Shown here in pieces: positions 13,301 through 28,300 of a DNA stretch of 64,000 nt (position 1 is the stretch's first letter; every line of letters begins with the position of its first letter). This stretch comes from Beaufortia kweichowensis (taxonomy: Eukaryota; Chordata; Actinopteri; Cypriniformes; Gastromyzontidae): contig CM032794.1 of the NCBI GenBank assembly GCA_019155185.1, forward strand, positions 9,711,988 through 9,775,987. Direction: 5' to 3'. The notes beneath the pieces are model-generated. The model made no database searches. It saw only the letters and a list, made by a program, of their open reading frames with translations, and was not told the DNA's origin. The translations under genes were made by a program, and so were the position numbers.

Positions 13301-16300
13301 CTGGGATTACTGGTAATCTCTACTGGTAATCAAAGCCCCCCTGCCCACTACAGCACAGGAAGAGTTTGCGTTTTCAGGTTACAGGCAGATATTGGTGGTG
13401 AGTGAATGAAATCCGTGCAGTTTGACTACAGCTACATGCAGTGATGTGACTGGACATCCAGCACCGCGGCAGTCATGCTGTTCTGCTGTCAACCCTGCCG
13501 TTGTTTTCAATTATCCTGCGTTATTGGACTATTTGTCAGACTTTGAACAGGACAAGCCAAATCGGTTAGAGTTTGTTGCTCTAAGGAAACTATCATATGG
13601 TCTTAATTTCCCCTTTAGCATCACCTCGCCATTGCCCACACATTACAGTTGGATGCAGCCAACATTTTATACACAGTCTGATGATTTAAAACCAAAGAAA
13701 GAAAGAGTGAAAAGCCAGCGTGGTTAAAGGAGACATTTGTTATCTGAAAGCCAGAATGGCACATCAATGCCTTTCACCAATACTGGGTATGTAGATGAAG
13801 TACAGGTCTGAGATCAGTAAATCAAAGACTTTTCTCACAGGAATAGACTCTCAACAGAACGACTAGCAGATTGACATTGAACTCTAGGGACATCAGTAAG
13901 AGGCTGTTTCAAGCAACTTTCTTTCATCGTCAAACCAGTGGTCTGCCCTGTGTCCAGATCCCAGAGGAGGTATCTGACCCCTACAGAGAAAATGTTTCAC
14001 AAGCAGGAAGGTGCCTCGATTTGATAAAACCATCATCAAACATCATGTTTTCATACAGTATAATGTCTCTATCCAATTCCCTGGTAACCTCCTGCCCAAC
14101 TTTTTATTCATTTATCTTCATCACTTCCAAGAATAACATTTATTCTTTTCCACTCATACGCTTCATTGTAAATATGTGGGAGTCCTTAAAAATATGTCTT
14201 CAACAATTCACCCTATTCACCCATGCACACTTTAAGTCAATGGAAAGACAAGACAGAATGAGATGTACAGCCTTTTTGTGTCCTTGTGTGTCTATGAGTT
14301 GGCCTAATTGTGAGAACTATTTGTATAAATGTAAGAGGCTGAATAGGCAGTTTTGGTTATTTGTGTCCTCACAAAAAAAATGTCATAAACAAAATGTCAT
14401 AAAACATAACTTGTGAGGGCATTTGAAGTGGTAAAAAGGGCTTATGAATGTATTCCCAAAATGGCTTAATAAACATACTAAGGCTTTGTTTTATACACAG
14501 GGCTTAGATTAAGTCAAGACTAGGACTTAAATTAGGACATTTAATAAACGTGAAGTTAAGTTTAGGTTTAGTGGTAGGATTAAGAGATTATTAGCTTAGT
14601 ATAAAAACCATTAAGTTAACGGAAAATCCTCATAATGATAGCAGTACCATTGCATATGTACAGTAAAAGTCTGATTATATATGTATGTGGGTATCTATTT
14701 GTATAATTGTAAGAGGCTGTGTGTGTGTGTGCCAGGTTGTGGCTTGGAGCTAGAGTTTGGGCAGTGGAGAAGCAGTCAGTCTCGTCTGGAGGCTATGTTA
14801 ATCCTGTTTTCTTTAAGGAAGGAGAGAAGAACCTGAGGTAGATTGTGACTCTCCAGAGCTTTATGTTGGGTTCAGCCCATACTAAAGCCACCACAGCTGA
14901 TCTCAGACAACCATACCAGGGCACTATGCCCACTATAGAGAAACGAGCATGGCGCAAAGAAAGCCAGCTCTTAAATACACATTCAGGCTAATAGGGCAGT
15001 ACATGCAAACACACAGATTCTTACTAGGCAGGGCAGGGTTGTGTGTTGCACAGGTGAGAGCCCACCGCAGGTCTGTTCTGAGGATTGCAGAGTGAAGAGT
15101 TGACCTGTGTGTGCTGATCCTGCAGACAAATGGCTTTCGTCGAGACCCGACCTGAGAGAGAGAGTTAGAAGGAGACGCATGAGCAAGAAGAAGCTTTTAG
15201 ATACTGAATATAAGAACAATTGGATATGAATTGGATATTAGCAGAAATGACCCAGCACTTCAGACAGAAATAAGCAAGATATTGCTTTTATACAAAGAAA
15301 AGGTTAATAAAAACAGGTTAATAATTTGCTTTGTTAAAAAAACATAACCATAGTGTGTCACAGAGCAAAGCAAAGCATTATAAACGGCGGGAGGCTCCAG
15401 TGCTGTTACATTAAATATTAACAATTTCAAAAAGCTGCTTGTCCAAACAGATTAAAAGACTGAAATGTATTATGTAATAGACTATTGTATAAGGAGACAG
15501 TAAAAACTAAAACAAATTCACATTTGGGCTTTCACATTGGGTTATAAATGTGATATTTTCGGTCAAAACTTGAAATATAAATTCCCACAGATTGTCCTTA
15601 TTACCAATATATTGAACCATGCGTTTATATTTTACTAAAACGCTTTTGCTGGACATTAAAAAAATCTGTCTATGTACAAAAAATGAAAATATACATGCAT
15701 ACATTATGGATGTGACAAACAAGAACACACATTTTTAGGACACTTTGTAGGATTTCTGTGAATTAAAATGCACAAGCCAGAAGCAATAATACCCAATAAA
15801 TGGAGAAGAGACTCTTCAAAGAACATGAAGTAGTTTATTTAAATTTTTATGTGCCCAGTTATGAGAAATATGGACTAGTATGGATGTGACAATTAAATCT
15901 GACTATGAAAAATCATACTTTTAAACTTTGACAGAGACCTTTCATGGGTATTTAAACCACTAAATATTAACATCTGAGCTATCAGTATGATGATAGCTTG
16001 GTTAATTTTATTTTCAGTGTAAGGTTGATATGGAATTGCCAATTTACACTCTTTGGACATCCATCTCTTCTAAAATGACATACATATCTAACATTTGATA
16101 AATTAATGCACACTCAGGACACTATTTTGGAAAGAAAAGCTTGGAGAACAGAGAATTATAGGAGCTCAGGATGAATGGCAGTACTGTAGTGTGGCTTCTG
16201 TTGTGGCAAACGAAGCCAGGCCTCTGTCAGTGTGAGAGGCCAGGAGGGGCTGCCCACAGGTCTGCTCTAAAGAAAAACATGAATGAAACTGTGTGAGCGC

Positions 16301-19300
16301 ACAGATAGAGATCTGTGCTCTGGGCATGTCATGCTGCCTTCTGCCTGCCACCAACAGACAACTGACTGTGAATGGAGGAGCCACTACCACACAGACGCAT
16401 ACGCAGAGATGAGTCAAAGAGATTCGGTGGGCATTAGGAGAAAGGTGGGGGGGCACTTGTCTTTCTGTCCAGCTCACAAAGGTGCTTTTGATCAGGCTGG
16501 ACCAGCACTCTCACACACATAAGAAACATTATTTCTTTATCACCAACACACGAGCACAAATTCTGTGCTTTTCTGTACATGCTGGAGCCCTACATACAAA
16601 AGCAACATTTACAAGACAAAAAAACCATACACTTACCCCCAGCACAAGGCGCAGAGCACTCCGAGCGTATCACAGACCAGGTGTAGTTGTGTTTCTTCTC
16701 TGGGTGGGGTAGCGTGTACTCCCAAGACACACCAGGATTTTTGCCTTGAAGAAGAACCTGAAAGACAAGATCAAATGAGCAGGTCAGAGGAAAAGAGACA
16801 GACAGCAGAGCCACGGGTCAAAACAATGGGTCTAGCACTGGTTAAAGCGCTCTTGTTTTCCGTCAAAGAAGAAGGTTTCCGTTGAGACCGAGATAGACAC
16901 CACAATGCTTCTAGACAGCAGTCAAGAGCTGGAAGGATGTTTGAATTAGATTGTGTATGTGTCTGAACTGAAGCGTATAACTTTACAGCTTGGAAAATGG
17001 CAATAAATGTCTCAAGTGGAACAAATTGTGGGTTTGCTTAAATCCGGTTTACTTTTTTTACATGGTTGTGCAACTTTATTAATTTGTGTTTGTATTATCG
17101 ATTATTTATGTTTCAATAGGGATGTACAGTATGCTGTACATTTGCTGGCCGTTTTTGGAAATGATTTTACAGTAATAATTCTTAGATAGACCACAGAGGA
17201 AGATCAGCCAGCTTCACGTGAAATCTGTGCCCAGGGCCATTGAGAATTGCCTGAGGATGACTTTAATGGAGTGGAAATGAAATAAAAAGTCTTAAAAGAA
17301 AAGGACCTTTGTTTTTAGTTTGGCTTTGCCACATGGGATTTTCCTCAGACTATTTGTACCAAAGAAAATGCAATGACACCAAATTCACTGGAAATGGTAA
17401 ACCACCGAACTATATGTAGAAAGAACAGGGACAGTTGTGCTTGAGCTAAAACCACTATCAGCTAAACAAGGTTGAAATCCAAAGGGTCATTACACTCACT
17501 GGAGAGTTTGTTTAAATAAGACCATTTTGTGTTTGAGAAATAAGCAAAATGTCTGGTGAGAAAGGTCATTTACACAAGACATCTGCAATGTTTTAATAGT
17601 TTTTCTATGTAAACATGCACTAGAAAAATTAAAGAGCTCAACTTTTTGCTCAAACTACCCAGATCTGAAACTACCCGTGATCTTATTGCCACAGACTTAC
17701 CATAAGTACTTACAAGATAAATTTTTAACAGTAAGTATGTGGCTAGCTGATCTTTATCTCAGTCACAAAGGATGAAATAAAGAAAGATTATGCAGTTAGC
17801 GAAATCAACTAATACATTCATAAGCCAAATAGGTACAAGTGGAACAAATCCAGAACCAGAAGCTATTGTGTTAACCTAATTACTATGAGGTGGAGGTAGT
17901 AAAACAAAAAAAGAAATGTGAAGTACAGTGAGAGACAGTGGCAAGTTAGAAAACTTTTTCAAGTATCTTGGCACACATCCCTTCAGAGTGTCCAGACAAA
18001 ATCTATCGCCCTGGAAGAGGTTCATTAAACCCTGCACGCTAACCTGTTCAAAGCTGGTCCAGATTTACAACTGGCAATGAACATGGAGCAACTATTCCAG
18101 AATCAGACTCAGGAGGAGGTCTCCTCTCCATCTGTGATTCACAAGCCATCTAACTAGGGACACACAACACACACAGAAACTCTACCTCATCTGACCCAGG
18201 GTCAGGACCCATGCGAGCCCACTGCACCATGCCTGTCCTCTCTGATATAGTACGGCTAAAGTTTCAGAGCCTTAACATGTGTAACAAGAATCATAATTTT
18301 AAACATTATTTGAACATTCATCAACTTGAAATTTCCCCCCATCTAGGTACAGCAAACGTAAGAATTTTGATGTTATTTGTGACTTTTTTGCGATACTCCA
18401 AAACCTTTATCTCACGTGCTTCTAAACCAGCCTCTGGCAAACAATCACGGAACATCTGGGAAAATTACTGAACACTGTTGAACAAGACCGACCCTAATAA
18501 TGACACAAATACAGATTCATTATCATGCACTCTAAGTATAGAGTTACTACACAAAAATCCATCCGAAGAGCAGCAGGACATTTTGTTAGGAAGAAACAAG
18601 AATGAATGAAAGATTGACATGATTGATGTATGGGAGCACCGGTTCCACATCACAGCAAGAACAGAGAAGTCCAATCCATTCGTTTGGACTGGCATGACCC
18701 TGTTGACTCATGATACAAGAATGCCAATTCCTAAATTAATCCACTTTAGTATTTCATACAGAGCCACATCAAGTTAATGGGAACTCCTCTGTTATGTCTG
18801 GTCAAGTGACTCCCAGTCCAGCTTACTAAGATGATAACAACCTCTAGAACCACGTCAAAGTTTACCTTTAAATTCCTTAAAATGTATTTTCCTAAGTGTT
18901 TATTAGCAGTAGGGGTCTCGCTGAAGTATCCATTTTCCACAGCAGAGTAGAGACTGAGAGATCCAGCCAGGCTTAATTGACCAGCTGCTTTCCTCTCTGA
19001 TCTATTGAGTTCAATTGCGGAAATCTTAATCTTTTAATCTCCGTCTACCCTCCTCTTCTATTCGAAATTACAGAGCATACTTAGACAGATTAATGCCAAC
19101 TTATTTGCAAATCAGACTTTGGCTTTCACCGCCCACCATACTGAACGGACAGAGGAAGACAAGTCTATGTTCAAGAGGGACACTGAATAAATGTCATGCA
19201 AAAGCCGAGTGCAGATCAAACACCAGTAACTAAGAATTGCATGAAATAATGTATGACTAACATGTACAACCTGCACAAAGAAAAATTTAAGGTATAAAGG

Positions 19301-22300
19301 CCAAGTGGATAGAGAGTACTAAACAGCTTGTGGTACTAGTAACAAAAGGAATTTTCAAGTACTATTTTCAAAGATTTTTAATAAATAATGTATCTCACTA
19401 GAGATATGATCAGTAGTATAAATATTTTTAACCTCAATAATTTGAAACACTCCCTCCACTACTGATCTTTTATATTCATTCATTAGCATGATTTATTAGC
19501 AGATTAAGTTTTAAGATTAGTAGAATTGTTACAGACCTTTCTTATGCAGTTGCATAAATACCACAACTTTGTTCGAAACTAACTTACAGATTCTGCAGAT
19601 ACAAGCAAATTAAACAAGTTTGGATTTTATCTAATTATCTTTTCTTTTAGGCTCTTAAGAGCTTCATACAAATGAATGAAGCACTTTTTGTATGTCTTAA
19701 CCTCAAAGGGTCATCTATGGTGTGTTTTCTCCATATAAAAGGTACACTATGCTGCCCATTAGCAATAGCATGCAAAGCAAAAAGTTCAAAGTTTACTGCC
19801 ATTCACATTGGCGCCCTGTTTGATCTTGAATCATGATCAAAGTCGCAATGACCACGTCGGATCTGGCCTGCAATTAATCCCAAACAGAGGCGTTAGTCTG
19901 CCCATTAAACTGCCTCTCTCTCCCCTTCTCTCATTTGTTTCTCATCTCTCTCACCCACCCACTGTCACTCAGCTTTGTTTTTATCTGACCGAACGGCCAC
20001 ATCGTTCTTGCCAAGACCCTGTCATGGTTAATTCACTAACAGGTGTCAGGATGGAATGGGACGGGGGTGACTCACTTCAAAGAGCAGGGTCTCATTAGTG
20101 GGGCCGGCGGCGTACAGACTTTCAGGCTGGTTAAAAGAGCGCTGGTAGATGAAGGTGGTGCCCGCGAACTGGAACCTGCCCGGCCAGTCCACCGTCCAAT
20201 CTCCTGTCAGGTAGTAAGTGCCACGCTTCAAGCTGCGGACAGCTAGGTAACTGGTGGAGATCTCCATCTCCTGCACCCTGATGCTCCTTGCTCCAGCAGG
20301 AACTATCACAACAGGGTAATACTCTGAAATAAGAAAAAAAGAGAAATTTTTTTATGAGAGCTCACTTTTGTAGTCTGAGGAGAGCACACATAGCTGCTGC
20401 GACTGTACTGTATGTAAATTGGTAATGGCCACAGAACTAAAGCGGTCAGAAATATTGTGCATAAATACACTGTGCTAAATAAAGACTTATGTTTGACACT
20501 TTCACTTATAATATAAGAGAATCCGAACATTGAATGTGCGTGTGAGAAACCCACCGTTGGCTCTGTGTTGGAGGGTGTACTGGCCAGTGTAGAACTTGCA
20601 GGTAGAGTTGTCACCTTTACACACCCCACAGGCATCCAAAGCAGCTTTTGAACCCAACACCTGGTCACAGCCCACCGGCTATACAGCAAAATGATGAAAA
20701 TAAAATAAGATGCATGTCACATATAACTGAACAAATATGTCATTCAATTTGCAACGGAAATCTCATTTTCATATCGTTGTGTACCTCACAAATCCCATCG
20801 ATGCACACGCCTCCTCTGTAGTCAGAGCATGATGTCCCATCCTTGACTTTGCTGGACATAGCGAAGAAGAAATCAAAGTCCTCAGCAATGCAGTACAGCT
20901 TGCAGATGTCCTCCTCTAGAAAGGAGATAAATGGCAGTATTAGATCTTATAGCTCCAAAGCGATTATATGCCGGATCTTCTGAAGTTTTGCACCTGTACT
21001 CTCAGCGTGCTCAAATGTAGTTTCATGTATGAGAACACATGGAGCTGCAAGCTTATAAATTTTTTATTAGACAAAATGCATGTGAACGTTTATGTCAAAT
21101 GAAAAAACAAACCCACCTTGATTTAATTCATAATGTGTGTTTTTGAAACATGCACAAACCCACACTATGAAAAATTCCCATTAAGGGTTGAATGTGTTTT
21201 TTTGCAGGTCTACATAAATATAATATACTTCTTTTAATAACACAATGTTATATTTCTATATTTTCTATATTTCTATAGTATGGGAAGTATATCAGTCTAT
21301 GAAGAAAACATTTAAAAAGTCTTCTATAAATATTGGATTATATTGTCTCACATGTCTGGGAGTCATCAATACAAAAACTACTAAAGATTTCTATCAAGCA
21401 TCATTCACTCTTAGTAAACACAATGTTAATGCAAACTGCTGAGCATGTGAGAGTTGTGTGCGGTCCGTCGGGCAGTAACTAGAAGGCAGTAGAAAACAAA
21501 CCCGCAGAACACATGTTACACTAAAACTTAAAACACTATTACAAATGGGACCATAAAGCTGGAATGCGAAAGGGACAGCTGTATCCAAGGAATAGAAAAA
21601 AGGACAGGGTCCACCTCAAAGTGATGGGTATAAACAAATTCTACAATTAATTTTTAACCTTTTGTGCATAAATTTTGTGCATATAAACATTTAATTTAAA
21701 TACCATCCATACAACATGATGCTTTTTTTAGAATTTTCAAGGACAAAAGGTTTAAGCCTCAAGAGATACCACAACATCTTCTCCTGCATACTAATCTGTC
21801 CTGTTTTCTCATGAGAAGTATACCTTTGTATTTTTCTCAATTTCACAGCTTACTTTATCAACCCCAGCCATCTAACTTACTGTACATCAAAGCCCTTAAA
21901 CATAAACAGACTCAATGAGTCTCATTCAGGTATAACCGTGCCTGCAGGGTTGATCGGTGCACTGCTTTCATGAAACAAGTGGCTGCATGTTTCCAGTGCA
22001 AATCCATCCAAATCCAGTCAATACAAATTATGTGTGATAAATTGCTGAAGCAAAATATCTATGGCCTATGTAACAATCTTTATGAATACATTCTGTCAGA
22101 ACCAAGTGGGAATGATTACATTTTAAAAACAAACCTGCTTTTGCTGAGTCAGATATCACAGGGTACCAAAAACAAATAAGGAAAGTCAAAAATATGTTTT
22201 TTAATACATCATCTTCTTTCTTAAAATGCAAATCTTGCATGTCCATCAAAATAACTAAGTATGATTCAAATATATTGAAGGCAAATAAGGTCATGTGACT

Positions 22301-25300
22301 GTAAAACATTCTTTAATCAACTCACAGTCTTTATCTAAAAGACAAGATCATTGACTCTGAGATAATATTCAATATTTTAAAGAAAAATCATGAGATTGTA
22401 TTATCTAAGTGCTAATGTGCTAGATAACTTCTTAGTTATCTTAATCTTCTTGTTAAGGGTTAACAAGCATGAGAATTTCTGAACCCACTACAGAGGTTTG
22501 TTGTGCTCTTTCAAACTGTTAACAAGACACATTTGCTATTGTTATAATGAATGCATTATGGCACAAACATCTCTCATACCTTCCACTTTGGTGTATGGCT
22601 TCCATTTGTAGTACCATCCCCTGAAGGGTTTGCTGTTGTACTCTGCGCACTGTTGAGCTCGGAAGTCCACTCCGTTGGCCTGGCATGGTTTGGTGTTACA
22701 CAGCTGGTGCAGTCGACTGAGGCCTTGGCAGAACTTGCCGTTGTGCTGTGGGCTTGGGTGAAACAACCAGCAATTAGCACAGCTTATGGAAGGCGAGAGA
22801 GAGTGAGAAAAAGAGAAGAACCAGATGTGCCTCAGCGAGCGTTCAACATGCAAGACGAATGACAGCCGTTCTGTATTTTTTGGAAGATGTATTTCATATG
22901 ATACACATTAGCATCTTCACCATGGGAATGTCTTTGTGTGTTACCTGTGATGTGTCCGTCCTAACTGACAGCTGTAAAAGTTATAAAGTGTCTGGGATGC
23001 AATTCCATTCTCGGACATGCCTGCATTGTCAACAGGTATGATTTCTGTATATTAAACTTTAGAGAGAAAAGACAACACGCAGATGTGCCGATGTGCTTTA
23101 CAGATCGTGATATCTGAGCTGACTTGCTTGCACGTTGCAGCCATATGGAAAAATGCTAGAACATGAGCACACAGGCCAAGAACCAGTGTTACTGTAAAGC
23201 TGTGACCCACAGGGCTGAATATCACAGAAGGTCAGCTCTCAGGATTGGAACAGACAGGGTTGGAATGGTTCCTCTGCTTTACAGAGACGACTTGACGCTG
23301 AAGAAAAGTGGCAGCCTCCTCCCAAAGCCGCAGGAATCCTGCTGAGTGCCACATCAAGCACAGTCACCATGTTTCCTTGGAGAAAACCAGACCAGCAGCT
23401 TCTTTAAGCGGTCCTGTGAGAGCAGAGGTATGTTTGTGGCGTGGTTGCGTGTTTTCAAGTGGAAGACTGTTGGGTACCCTCTTGTAGACTAACCTCAAAG
23501 CAAATGACTATGTGCCCTGGGCCTGTCTCGTCGGGGCTCGGTCAGCTTGTGTGTATTCGGCTTTTTATGGTATGTTCACACTTCCTCATGTTCAAAAAAA
23601 ATCATTCATCACTTGTATGCATCAGCAAAGATCAGTCTTCAGTGAGGAAACTACAAACTAAACTCTCTAGAAATGAATTAATGCTCTTTTGTTTAATGTC
23701 AAAATTGTTCTTCTAAAGGTGTATATAAACATATTGTGATAGAAAATGATGCATCACTCTCTTGGTTAAGTCAATGACATCAATGATATTTTTCCGTAGG
23801 AAAATGGTTTGTGTTGATTTGTTTTTGAAGCAGGTTTCAGGCTGATCCTATTAGGGCTTTAGGGACAGTGTAAGTTCCCATATGGTGGAGTACTTACAAC
23901 CAAACAGAGCACAAAAACGATAAAGGAAGAAGGGAATGTTTACCTTATCTGATTTGATGTTGTTTAAAAAAAACAAACGAGTCTAAATCAATCTTGTACA
24001 CAAAATAAACTTCAAACTTAATGCGTTATGCCTCCTCCGTTTTCTTTTGCATTATGTCGCCAGACTTTGTATTATCGTTGTCCCACTATGAACGTTAAAC
24101 AGTGGATGTAAACTTCACCCTGTCTGTCTGAAACTCCCCAAACATCCCAACCCACATCCTTCTCTCCATCATCCCATACAGTAAGTCCTCTTTTAATCAA
24201 ATCCCTATTACACCCACAGTGTTAACCATTATGCATCCTGTTTACACTAAGGAGATTAAAACAGAAACCATATATAAACATAAACAATACAGAACTAAAC
24301 AATGAAGTAACAGCTTAAATAAAAATAATTCACATGTTCATTAAAGGCTTAACAAAGACCTGAGGGTGATCATAAAAGTATCCTAACTATAACCTACAGT
24401 AATGATGCGTTGATTTAAAGGTACCTTTTCTTTGCTAGTTAACAATCCCTTCTGTACAGTAAACAAACATCACGGGCCTGTTAAATCATGGCAATTCAAT
24501 CAACCACCATCTGCATGCATTTTACTAGGCTATTGCCAAGAGACATTTCTCTAACTCTCTTATCAAAGACACATGTAAATCTGGCAGCTGAGTATGGATA
24601 TAGTAAAAGTAGCATATTTATTAGATCATATTTATTGATAAATGGGAGATGAGATTTCTTGCCGCTGGCTTTAAACAGCTGTCTCAAGAGAAGTTTATAC
24701 TGAATGAAGCAATGGAGCACATGGGGATTTCCAATGAAACAAAATTGGTGATGAGATGAAAACACTTGCTGTGTTGAAACACCTATTCTGCTTCAGGTTC
24801 TATAAGGAATGACTATTTATCAGAATGCCTCTTTTTGCACAATAAAAAATCTTTTGTCAACAAACACAAAATTATGGAAAATTATTTCCATAAACAATGT
24901 AGGCAGTTACCAGTGTGCACCTCATAGATAAGCTAAAAAAACACTCAAAAAAGGAGTTAGCACAACTATAAAACACTAGAAAGGGATGTAAATGCAGTCA
25001 CATGTACTTAACTGTTTTGGGGGTGACATTGATAGCAAAAACAGTGAAAATGAAGGCTAATCCCTTCTTCCCAGATTAAAGCACATAAACAAATTCTGTC
25101 TCGCAAGCAAGTCCATCTGACAGATTCCACTCCACCCTAAGCCTCTCTTAGTGGATCAGACACCATCAGACTAACACAGACAATCAGAAACAAGATACAA
25201 AAAAAAACTTCTTACACGAAAACACTGCACTGACTGCTCTCAAATAAGAAGATCATTTCTGTCAGCAGATGTTGTAGAGTAGAAAAAAGCAGCATATAAA

Positions 25301-28300
25301 GTTTATCACCATTTATTTCCTGAATTCATTTCAAAGCTTTTTAGACAGCACAACGCGGTTCATGAATGGCTCTCTTGATATAGAAATACCTGTTATTTTC
25401 TTCCATAATGTGCACTGCTGTCCAAATGCAATCTTTTGGCAACACCACACATTTCATGCATCTGCACAAAGCAGCGTTAAATGAAATCCAGGAATTTGCT
25501 ATGAGATCCAGATTGTATATACCTAATCTAGTAAAATGTGTTCCTCACAAAAAATGAAGGTAAGAAATACATAATGCTGGCTGAGAAAGACTCCACCTAA
25601 ACCTATCTGCTCGTCCATTAGCTAGTCTGTTTATTCGTTCATTGCCTGTGACTTTTTTGCTTTACTGGAACTGTTTAAGTCAGATATGTGGGTCTGGCTG
25701 TCTAAGGCTCTATTTCCTCTTCCAATAGAAATATGTTAAGACTGCCAAATGTAGACAATCCCATGTTCCACTGACTTAGGTTATCATGTTGAGCCACCTG
25801 TGGTCCACAGAAACCCAACCTTATATCAACCTGCTATAACATTCACAAAGCGCCTAAAGATGCAACTTTTTTAATTCTTTTTTAGTCTTTTTAAGTGACT
25901 CGACATATACACAAAACTGACTTACGTATTCTGTCCTCTCAACAAGGAAGTAAGACCTAACCCACCAAGACACTTAATTCAAGATTATTCAGTGGGTCAA
26001 AGTTCAGGGGTGATCTACGAGGGTTAGTCGGTCAGAAATGAGTTTCTACCATTGTGAAGTACCATTTATGATGATTTATGTTGATTTAAAATGTCATTTA
26101 TGTTTTACTGCAGTAGGATTTTAATTCAAAAAAGCAAAAGTACAACAGTAAATATTTGTTTGTTTGTGTTGCCCAGCTACTATGGCAAAAACCACAGCAA
26201 ATATTTATAAGACGTCGTCAATAGTTGAGAAAAGCTATAAAACCAATCTTATCTTGGAACTGAAGCAAGAAAAGTTTTGATAAGGATGAGATGATTAGTG
26301 GTTGCCCTGCACATCCTGACAGCTAAAAGACGTTCAATGGCCTGGCATGTAGAGAGTCCTGGGAGTGATGCCATTTTTAGCTGAATATGCTCTTTCACAC
26401 AAGTGAATTTAATTTACACCCTGTAACTTCAAGGGCAAACTGGTTCATTTAAAAAGCACTTTTTGAGCAGTGTGTCAGCATAAAGCATGTTTCTTCACAG
26501 CTCTTAGAGTTGTTTTGGTTACCTGGGGCTGTTGCAGGATCGTTCTCGGTGCATGACTCCTCCACCACAGGTACGTGAACAGTCAGACCACTCCGACCAA
26601 CCAGACCACTGGCCATGCACTGCTTTAGGACCATGATCTCCAAATTTTACACACTCTCCTCTCCGGCACCACTGCATTTTGGGACAGAAAGAAGAGAATT
26701 GTGCTTAAATTTAAGTTCACAGCTATTGAAATTATTGTTTGTGTGGTCGATTAGGCGATGTCTTGAGACTAATTTGCCAAAATAAGAGAGTGTGGAAGGA
26801 GAAGACAGTATATCTGCTGTGGGCCTGCTGGTCTGGGATGGAGCCCAGAGTTACACCTGGAGAACAGGACTAAACCAGCAAAACCACAAAGTGTTAGTGT
26901 CACACATCAGCACCTCTCACCCTCTTCAAACAGTGGAAAGACGCAGAGGGCCTGCCGTCTTTATTAAACATTTACCAAAGCAGAGAAAAGCACAGCAGGT
27001 GTGTGAGGAAAGATGGTGAGGGGTAGAGGAAGAGCTTTGGTTAATGTGAGTTTATGTGGACCGGTCAATCTGTATTCTTCCTTATTCAAAAATGAAGTTC
27101 AATCAATGTCAGACAGAAGGAGACAGTCATACACTCACCATGTCTGATCCGCAGATGGTGCCCTCGGCAGCGGGCATGAACTTGGTCTCACACCGTTGCC
27201 CTGTCCTGTGGCACCACAATGATTTACAGATGTCCTGGTGGGCAAGAACAAACACAGTCAAAGAAGGACTTACACACACTGGGAACCCTACAACCTCCCT
27301 GGCTTGCACCTCGCCACACCGACCCCCTGTTTCCAGAGCAACGGCCAATCAACTCCTTCACCGAATAAAGAACCCTGTCAAAATCAATCACTGTTCTGCC
27401 CAAAAGAAACAGGCTATTATCATTGCATTTGTTTCGTCTCACAATACACAGATAATAATGGGTGATGAAGGGTTGGGAGACCAGCCACTGCTGGCTGGCG
27501 GCCCGATTGCATCTGGCAGACAGCGAAAAAGACGTGGCTAACAAAAGCTAGTTGCGTTGAGACTCTGGATGGTTTGTTAGCTAATGCTCCTAGCTAAAAA
27601 CAGCAAGCTCCCACGGCTAATGACATTTCAACGACTTTGTGACAAGGACAAGACGGCTCGAGGGGACAGAAAACAAAAACATTAGCCATTATCTCCACAA
27701 TCCTTCTTAATTAAGATGTACAGCTGGCTTCCATCAAGGTTGATGTTCAGCACTCTATTCAGTGAGCGTTGAAGGTTTCAGACGAACACAAAAGCAACAG
27801 GAATCTCTCAAAGAGGAAGTCCACAGTCTAATCCTATAGATGGACTCTTGCAATGTTCATTTCCCAAGCATAACTTTCTCAGTTTTCACCCTTTATATTT
27901 GCATATCAATGTGCGTTAGATGCTACAGGCTAAAGCGGGTGCCAAGGGAGGCCCTGTCCATCTTTGTTGAACTTTTGTCTATAGACTGTGAATGAAGATT
28001 TGAGTGGATGTTGAGGCAATGGGTTTCCTCTCTGTAGTTTGTTTTCTTTCTAAAGCTCATGTGTGTTTGTGTTGACCATGATGACTCCACACACAAACAC
28101 TACAGGTTTAAGTACATTTAAATATCTGGGACTCACTAAATCTTTGTCAAAGTCTGCTGCCTTTGCTTTTTGTCAAAAGGTTTTTCATTGAAGCTGAACT
28201 GTTTAGGGCAATTCCACGCAAATGTCAACCTTAACATACAAAATTTTTACAAAAAGGTTTTTTACCATACTGACAGCTCAGGTGTAAATATTTGTTGGTT

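Larger units (their letters stand above)
10980..15024 (-). other. adamts18 intron 18
   Basis: 4.0 kb. It holds GC-richer patches at about 11600-11720 (with GCGGCCGC and GGCGCCCCGGG) and 12540-12720, the TGGGGACC inverted repeat, the 25-bp direct repeat pair and a GT run near 14720. No coding exon seen. The 181-codon open frame near 13.9-14.4 kb has no ATG start and no family resemblance. Confidence 0.85.

Noticed and set aside
13871..14416. 181-codon open frame on the plus strand, one of the longest in the window
   Set aside because: It starts at TTG rather than ATG, lies in an intron, has erratic composition and resembles no family. It also spans one arm of a direct repeat.
14470..14600. 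Stretch resembling common fish repeats (GGCTTAGATTAAGTCAAGAC)
   Set aside because: The resemblance is from memory only, and no second copy or ends were found in this window.
16166..16260. Sequence in intron 17 faintly like exon 18, considered as a duplicated exon
   Set aside because: The resemblance is limited to a QTCG-type shadow-frame word and lacks the KAICLQDQ core and splice borders.
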